Shown here piece by piece: positions 57,501-64,000 of a stretch of 64,000 nucleotides of DNA (positions are counted from its first letter, which is position 1; each line of letters starts with the position of its first letter). The DNA comes from Membranipora membranacea. Taxonomy: Eukaryota > Bryozoa > Gymnolaemata > Cheilostomatida > Membraniporidae. Where the stretch lies: NCBI GenBank assembly GCA_914767715.1, contig OU612075.1, positions 18,664,001-18,728,000 on the forward strand, in the 5' to 3' direction. The notes under the pieces are model-generated. The model had not been told where the DNA came from and did not search any database. It saw only the letters and a program-made list of their open reading frames with translations. The translations under genes were made by a program, and so were the position numbers.

Positions 57501-60500
57501 GATGAAATTCGAATAGAAGGAACTAATACAGAGTAGTTCATTCTTTATGATTTAGATTTACCATCTTGATCATTCTATAAACACAACAGGCAAATGATCA
57601 ATAGAATAAAACAAGGATAAAGGAAAGGAGGAATAAGTTGGATGCATTCCAAACTGACCATTGTGGTGGTGTTCCTTGATGGAGTTCCTCCATCAGCGGC
57701 TTGTATGATGAGGAAGTAACTATCTGTGGTCTCACGATCCAACTCACTCTTCAATACTATGTTACCTATGAAAAATAGTAAAAAGTTGCGATCAAGCTTG
57801 GTGTCAATTGGAATGACATTAAAATCACGCCATGAATTGAATTATGACGACTTGATAGCTGTCAAAATCATCGAAGTCCTTGACTCAAGAATGTCACATG
57901 GGAGTGTTACCCAAGGCTTTGGCAACATACCAAGTGGATCATTAGAATACCAAGTGGATCATTAGAATATTGAAGCACTTCTATCTTGAAATTCAATATA
58001 GTGATAATCAAAGACTGAAGAAAATCTACATTATACTACAGTCTACACATTTTATTGTATATAAATAACCGAATATTGATAAAAATGCTGACTTACATGT
58101 AAATAACACTCCTAAAACCCAAACTTGACATATGAAGTAATCAAGAAAATACAGGAGAATCATTCAAGAGGTTTCATGATATGGTCAGTAGCTTGTATAG
58201 CTAAATGGCGTTATGCCATGGTGCAGAAATCTCCAAGAACTCAAATCAGTACATAAAAGCATCCGCAGTGCTTTGTTTGTAAAGGGGTGTGGTTTATATA
58301 GGATGGGCGTGGCTTGTGAAGGTGATGAGTTATCTTACCAGTATTAGGCTCCTGGTTTTCCATGCTGAACACTCCCTGTGGATCTCCACCGATTATTGAG
58401 AATTCTATCTTTCTGTTATCTGGGCTGTCATCAGCATCAGTGGCAGACACAGATATTATACTCACACCTTTAAGAATTCAATAATATTTTTTATGATAAT
58501 AATAGAATTAAAATTAAATAAAACATACACTCATGGTGAAGCTTCTCATTGGCCGAATAATTAACTGAACAGAGAAACTGACTTCATTGATATGTTGTTC
58601 CCATAGACTTAATAATAAAGTCTATGGTTGTTCCTGTTTTTTGAAAGGGCCAATCAGAGACTCTGATGATTTGAAATACTCAACTTGTTTTTGAAAAATC
58701 AACTTGTACTTGTAAATCACAATGTCTATCATATGAAATGATAAAATAAAGTACCCACCTGTTTCTTCTCTCTCATTGACTGATTTCTTGTAGCTCTGTG
58801 TTTGTGTGAAGACAGGTGCATAGTTGTTAATGTCCTTAATATGTATCTGGACAAACACTAAGGCATTCAGCTGAGGTACACCTTGGAAAGAAAACATTTA
58901 AATCTTATAATTACTCAATTCTCAAATTACTAGGTGTTTGAGGAGAGAATTGTGGAAAAACATTTGAAGGCGCAATTCCCATCAGTGACTCCAACTTGCG
59001 TCAACAGAAGTTAGCACTGTATTCACACTAGCTATATTGAAGTCAGCAGAATGAATAAGAATATGTGGGTTCAATTTAAGTAATGCGAGTGGGGGATAGG
59101 GGCGGGATGCAAAAGAAGAGTATTTAGCTCCTCCACCTGTCTTCTATATTACTTACCTCCATCAGTAGCCTTGATTGCCAGGTTGACTGTAGCCTTATCA
59201 GTGGCGTACTCGATCTGCCGACTGTTATATATCCAGCCAGTAGTTGAGTTAATATAGAAGTCGTCTGCTCCTGTTCCCTGTAGACTGTACCTAATTCTGC
59301 CGTTTAGTCCAGAATCTCGGTCTGTCGCATCAACTTGTATAACTGGTGTGTTTGGTGGCAACAACTCTTCGATTGTTTTCTGTATAAGAAAAGAAAGCAA
59401 ACTTAGATATGCAGGACACAAATATACAGATAATCGGTTGTTTTCTACGGTCATATATATATCCTTAAACAATATTTAATTAACATAATTATTAATTTAT
59501 TTTCAATTTGAATTATTCTAATTAAAATTTGTAATTCAAATTTAACTAGTCGGTTACCTCATAAGTTGATGCTCTGAACACTGGAGAGTTATCGTTCTCG
59601 TCTATTACAGAGACGTGTAGATCCCCTGTGACTGTGTGTACCGTGTCGTTAGCTATCAGATTGAGGACATACATATCCTCCATCTCATGGTCTAGCTCTT
59701 TAGCCAGAGTTATCCTACCAGAGTAACGGTCTATACTGAACGTAGAGTCGGGGTTACTGGAGGGAGTGAAGTCGAATGTGACCTGCTCGGGTGTGCTGTC
59801 TCGGTCGAGAGCTGAGACTACATAAACCTCCTGCCCGATCTGCATGTCTGTAAGGTAAATGTCAGAGATTGTTGACAACTGATAGCGGCTTGATATATTG
59901 TAATATATCATTTTTAGCAGGGCCTTGTACAGGCAGTCACTCAATTCTAGGTCAACTTTTTCAATCCCTTATTTGTAACAATGTGGTGGTTATCATCCAT
60001 AGAAGCAAGATATTGTAATTCACAATTGGTTTCCGTTTAGCCGTATTTAGATATATCTGTACACATGGGTCAAAAGTGTAGCCTTTAATCTATAGTAAGA
60101 CTAGGGGAGGGGATCAATCCTTACATATTAGGTCCCAAACTTGAGAGTATACTGTATTTGTAAACTTACTTTCTTTGATCATGACGGGATTACGAGCCTG
60201 ATGCTGAGCTAGATTTGTGAAAGTTGGTGGATTATCGTTAGCATCCTTGATGAAAACTTTTAGTACTGTGCTGCCAGACAAAGGCGGGGTGCCGCTATCG
60301 GTAGCCACAATCGTGACCCTGATCTGTTCGTTTGTCTCTCGGTCTACGGGCTGAGCAAGCTTTATTATACCTGTCTTAGGGCCAATGTTAAGGAAGTGTG
60401 CCTTCTCGCCCTTCAAAAGCCACAAAAAACATTCATTATAGTGGCAGAAAGATAACGTATCGGAATATAAAAAGCTGTCCATCTATCATATAGCTTTCAA

Positions 60501-63500
60501 AGTTGAAAAATTCTAGATTGATCTATGAGAGTCACAGTAACAATCTTAAGTTAGACTAACATGTTTCTCAAAAATCAATCATAATCATCAGAGTTCTAGA
60601 ATGTATTGTGTATTTCATTGCACATTGTATCGCATATTGTATATTATATTGCATATAGGTATCCAGCCAAGTCAATGCTTTTAATTTTCAGAAAATCCTA
60701 CCTGCAGCCTGTACGATATCTCATTGTTGGCACTAGTAGCATCTTTGTCTCTAGCTTGCACCTGTTTGATGTATGTGGTCACATTGGCTGACTCATAGAT
60801 AAAGCCTAAGTACCTCTCATCATAAAATACGGGGGCGTTATCATTCTTATCCTGGATATTCACGAGAACTTGACACAAGATTGTATCCCTACAATATGAT
60901 ATTCCATAATTTTATCAACTAATTTTAACACACATATACAAAACAATACTTTATTGTAATGTGTTAGCTAGGGGTGTCTGTCTTTGTATGGGATCGCCGA
61001 AAAACCCCTGCACTGTGGGATGCATTCACTGCGTTGCCTGTGAATAACAGACCTTTCAACACAAGCACAAGAGTTTTTTCTATGCATTCCTTAATACTCA
61101 TGACAAAGAAGTCATTGTACATTTCACAGTAACAGTAACAGTACCAGTAACCGTATGTAGTATAGACAGTTCAGGTTGACATACTCTGAGTGGTGGTTGT
61201 GACTTACCGCCCAGTTGATGCAACAACTAACATCCTGTATCTCATCTTATCCTCGTAGTCTAGCTGTGTCTCATCAGATAAAGTTATCAGCCCGGTGGTT
61301 CTATTGATAACAAACGGTCCGGCTGACAGGTCTGTTGTTATGCGGTAAGAAATTGGTCCTGGCGGTGTGCCGTCTGCGTTTGAGGCCTCAATTTGAATAA
61401 CCTTAAAATCAAGATATCAAGAAATCAAGAAAAATCTTAACATTTGTAGTAGAAAAACCAGCCAAGTGACAGTCACCCCTGTTTTGTGCCACTGGTGAGC
61501 TGAGAGTGGGACCAAGTTCTTCCATTTTACCGTCTGAGTCATTACAATTATAACTACACGATCTCCTATGTCACAACTAGTATGTCCATCACACTGATCA
61601 CTGATAAATGTGCATGGTGCACGAATTTAATAATGTGGCCCAAGTATCTTTGAATTGATATCGCCACCCAAATAGTGCATTTGTATAATAAGGGGTTAGC
61701 ACTTGGGGCAAGTTCACTCTAACGATAAGAGATACATAATAAATATGTTAGGAGTGCAATCTTATGATAAGATTAGAACGCAATTAGATTATAATGTGAT
61801 TAGAATTAAATTAGATTATGATTAGATTATTTACCGTATCACCGTTCCTGGCATCCTCGTCTAAGTTGACACTGTACTGTCGTGAGTTGAACCTGAAGTT
61901 CTCTGGACCGACAGCTGTGCCAACTGTGATCTCAACATAGCCTTCACTAGATAGCGGGGGCGTACCCTTATCCATAGCTCGCACTCTCAAACTACGCAGG
62001 CCTCTCACTCCCATCAGGGAACTCTTAACCTAATATATAATATATTCGGTAGAGCAAATACATAAACAGATATATGCAGTATTTATGATAGACCTTATGA
62101 TATTATCAAGTCTATCATATTTATATATTTATGAGCCAATAAAAGCACAGGTCAAAGGCTATCCTGTCTATTGAACTTCCAAAACTTCAAGATTAAGGCT
62201 GATTAACTTAATCTTTTGTTCAAGATTAGCTCCTAACAAGCCAGAACCGAGACTGTATTTAAAGACTTCAGAAGGACCACAGCAATACATAGTCTGGCAG
62301 CTAGTTCTGCAATAGTAATGCAATATTTTCACACTTAAAAAATTCCGAGCACTTCTGGGTCAAAATTATGTTCAGTGTTAGAAATTGTCCTCCCTTCTCA
62401 TCTATAAGCTGTAAGGTATTTATGAGCCCTAGTGCTGTACCAACCCAATAAACCATCACTTCTATCTACTTGAGAAAACTGTATAAATTAAGGAATGAAG
62501 ATATCTACTATTGTAAAATGTCTACTGACAATGGAACTATATTTATGTGGAAAAGAATGGTAATCAAAGTGTTTTGAAGTGGTAGCTTATTAGGTTTGCA
62601 CAGCACTAGGGGTCATAAATACCTCACAGCTCATAGATGAGAAGGGAGGACAATTTCTAACACTATACATAATTTTGACCCAGAAGTGCTCGGAATTTTC
62701 TAAATGTGAAATTATTGCATAATTACTGCAGAACCAGCTGCCAGACTATATATATTGCTGTGGTCCTTACGTAGACTTTTTAATCAAAATTAAGAGCACC
62801 GGGAAACAAAACATCTACTAAAAGTCAAGACAGCAGTAGCTAGTCTCGATGTTGCCGATTTGAACAGTATAGATTATAGAATGACGTACCTTGATGTCTC
62901 CAGTATTGCGATTGATGTCAAAGTAATCTCCGTTTTGTTCGACAATCTCATATTCTATTTGACTATTCGGTGTGTTCTGCTCGTCGGCATCATCGGCTTC
63001 AAGCTATAAAAAATGATCATACGAATAAATATCCCAATGCAGTGAGTGAGTGACTGATGCAGTGGGTGAGTGACTGATGCAGTGGGTGAGTGACTGATGC
63101 AGTGGGTGAGTGACTGATGCAGTGGGTGAGTGGCTGATGCAAATGATCCCTAATGACTCATTGTTATTCTACATGGAGGCTTCATTAGCTCAGGACCCTC
63201 AAAAGAAAATATAATTCACTGTGTCGGTGATTACACAGAGTACAGCTATGGTATGTGTTAAGTCGATGAATAGTAATAATTCTCGTAGCCAGTTGGTCTA
63301 TATGACTGTGATTGAAGCAATTATGTTAGTAAAAACATAACTGAACAATTTGACATAGGGGAGAATATAAATTCCCAAGTATGACCATGTTTGTGGGTAC
63401 ATTTTGGTTACTGTTACTTTTTAGTAAGACCATCCAGTTCATCTGAGAGATAACGTTTTTTTTCATACTTTTTTGGCATCATAATCATCTTTAAGAAAAA

Positions 63501-64000
63501 CGACATGAAACATACCGTGAGTACAGTGGTCCCAACAGTCTCCCCTTCGCTGAGGGTGGCATTGAATGGGACATGTCTGAAGATGGGGGCGTTATCATTG
63601 ATATCCAGTATGGTTATCTCCACCCATGTTTGTTTGGTCCTCGGGTCGTACTGCGCATTGTCTTGAGCTGTAACTCGGAATGTGTATGAGGATTTCTTCT
63701 CACGATCAAAATGCCTGCAACAATTTTATAACAGATTAACAGAAGACTCGAAAAGTTATAATTCAAATGCTATCAAGGGAAGGCAATTTAACAATGCCCT
63801 AATTGTCAGTAAAACTGTTAGGCTCACAAGCCAATGAGGCATTAGGTAACATTTAAGATAATAGACCAATCATGAAGAATATAACAATTTTGGTTTCTTA
63901 CCCAGCTGCTTGTGAGGTGGTGATGACTCCAGTCTCACTATTCAGATGGAATTTTCCCTCCGTACCATCGGTACCATTACTGGATATGTAATACGTTATC
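48052..64000 (-). CDS. DCHS: Dachsous-like cadherin, 3' half (runs off the right edge)
   Basis: Exons in transcript order: 64,000-63,902 (partial), 63,714-63,516, 63,003-62,890, 62,029-61,835, 61,401-61,208, 60,888-60,702, 60,413-60,170, 59,847-59,558, 59,379-59,157, 58,881-58,759, 58,467-58,339, 57,765-57,659, 57,429-57,315, 56,850-56,669, 55,850-55,666, 55,086-54,898, 54,354-54,188, 53,922-53,674, (53,431-53,399), 52,866-52,602, 51,308-51,091, 49,370-49,137, 48,572-48,052. All phases agree. About 1,475 residues include ten cadherin repeats with DINDNAPIF, DKNDNAPVF, DANDNPPTF and DENDNSPVF linkers, no EGF or laminin G domain, one transmembrane helix and a long tail. The tail has YNWDYLLNWGPQFQPLADVF and EIARLKDE, matching Dachsous. 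In flies and mammals Dachsous binds Fat cadherins between cells and acts in planar polarity and Hippo control. The N-terminal repeats lie beyond the window. Confidence 0.85.
49137..49370 (-). CDS. Cytoplasmic-tail exon 3 of the Dachsous-like gene
   Basis: It encodes an acidic, Gly/Glu-rich stretch including DPLDISNIYNKLGD and SLSSVTDASEEFTG, entering and leaving in phase 1. Confidence 0.7.
50258..50863 (+). mobile_element. Broken LINE fragment in the Dachsous-like gene
   Basis: The plus strand encodes FKYLGTTIHQEGGCRKEVE, then RISKAWNKWREL, LIYKTSIGPTLLYGNETW and RMVRYCLWISLEEHRRNED, followed after a stop and frame change near 50,597 by RFGHVQRRD and GNRPRGCPKQRW. These are the thumb and C-terminal landmarks of LINE reverse transcriptases. 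It is antisense to the host gene and inactive. Confidence 0.8.
51091..51308 (-). CDS. Cytoplasmic-tail exon 2 of the Dachsous-like gene
   Basis: It encodes an acidic block (SAEFDDDGDEEITSINR) and HQEYLARLGIDPKKI before a GTAAGG donor in phase 1. Both blocks resemble conserved tail motifs of Dachsous. Confidence 0.75.
52602..52866 (-). CDS. Transmembrane exon of the Dachsous-like gene
   Basis: It encodes GPNQQ, then a run of about 22 Ile/Val/Leu residues starting MIIIIVVVCLVVIVLVVVLV, then KTMRNCRSTRKE as stop-transfer, and a Pro/Tyr-rich start of the cytoplasmic tail (APPPYGAYPQYTP). It leaves by GTAAGA in phase 2. Confidence 0.85.
53399..53431 (-). CDS. Possible 33-base microexon of the Dachsous-like gene
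   Basis: It is flanked by GGATAG and GTAAGA, both phase 1, so it would add 11 residues (LVNTTSLSYA region) between the last cadherin exon and the transmembrane exon without changing frame. The joint without it also works, so it could be a cassette. The pyrimidine tract is weak. Confidence 0.4.
53577..53662. repeat. Short tandem repeat of ~36 bases
   Basis: The unit ACCAATCAG with TTAGATGTTGAACAA recurs two and a half times just downstream of the donor at 53,673 in the Dachsous-like gene. Confidence 0.6.
53674..54354 (-). CDS. Last cadherin repeat with basic site, juxtamembrane
   Basis: Exons 54,354-54,188 and 53,922-53,674 encode the tenth repeat in the window (SPVFTQQTYKF ... YFNVSRNEGEI). 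It contains NEARKKRSLSEG, a furin-like RKKR site, and then a Ser/Thr/Pro-rich linker to the membrane. The repeat lacks a DxNDN end, as the most membrane-proximal cadherin repeats often do. Confidence 0.75.
62273..62767. mobile_element. Foldback MITE in the Dachsous-like gene
   Basis: GGACCACAGCAATACATAGT is mirrored by CTATATATATTGCTGTGGTCC. The arms continue inward for about 165 bases (ATTCCGAGCACTTCTGGGTC with GACCCAGAAGTGCTCGGAAT) around a 160-base loop. It lies in the intron 62,030-62,889. Confidence 0.8.
63038..63140. repeat. Minisatellite of 20-base units
   Basis: Five copies of GCAGTGGGTGAGTGACTGAT lie in the intron just upstream of the exon at 63,003-62,890. Copies differ by one or two bases. 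Confidence 0.85.

Noticed and set aside
63038-63140. Possible CRISPR-like array
   Set aside because: The 20-base units are directly adjacent without spacers, so it is a minisatellite.

Overview
The window is eukaryotic genomic DNA, almost certainly from a non-vertebrate animal. Genes are split by GT-AG introns of about 50 to 3,000 bases, intergenic DNA is AT-rich and full of small foldback (MITE-like) elements, and the conserved genes are animal ones: a Dachsous-type cadherin and a BCAR3/NSP-type SH2 adaptor. I cannot fix the phylum from sequence alone.

Layout. (1) 2.66-18.71 kb, minus strand: an unrecognised nuclear-type gene. Six constant exons (18,714 down to 15,097) encode about 335 residues with one C2HC zinc finger, a basic nuclear-localisation-like stretch and a SUMO-consensus site. 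The last constant exon ends in a phase-0 donor. Downstream lie twelve tandem paralogous exons (12,103 down to 2,664). Each begins with a phase-0 acceptor, carries one copy of an unrecognised ~100-residue domain (G[YF]G ... [FY]KNP signature) and ends in its own stop codon. Most are preceded by a short element around TATAAAGACCAGAACTGA. A single reverse-complementary copy (13,255-13,288) sits in the intron between the constant exons and the array. This is the docking-site/selector layout known from insect Dscam exon clusters, here apparently choosing one of twelve C-terminal domains of a putative DNA-binding protein. It is the most interesting system in the window.

(2) 21.9-30.4 kb, plus strand: a BCAR3/NSP-family adaptor in 18 coding exons whose phases all agree (782 codons), with SAM, SH2 and C-terminal Cdc25-homology regions. 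The SAM domain is not in the vertebrate BCAR3 that I know. A LINE fragment lies in its last intron.

(3) 32.6-36.6 kb, plus strand: a two-exon nucleotidyltransferase-like (PII-uridylyltransferase N-terminal type) plus TPR protein with a one-base frame break near 35,893.

(4) 37.6-45.5 kb, minus strand: three small genes for secreted cysteine-rich proteins. Each has a signal-peptide exon joined by a phase-1 intron to one mature exon, and they share a Cys pattern ending YF...CP...TC.

(5) 48.0-64.0 kb, minus strand: the 3' half of a Dachsous-like giant cadherin: ten cadherin repeats, a transmembrane segment and a cytoplasmic tail with the conserved YNWDYLL/ARLKDE block. It continues beyond the right edge.

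The remaining DNA holds foldback elements, two LINE fragments, minisatellites and simple repeats. I saw no rRNA, tRNA or CRISPR array.
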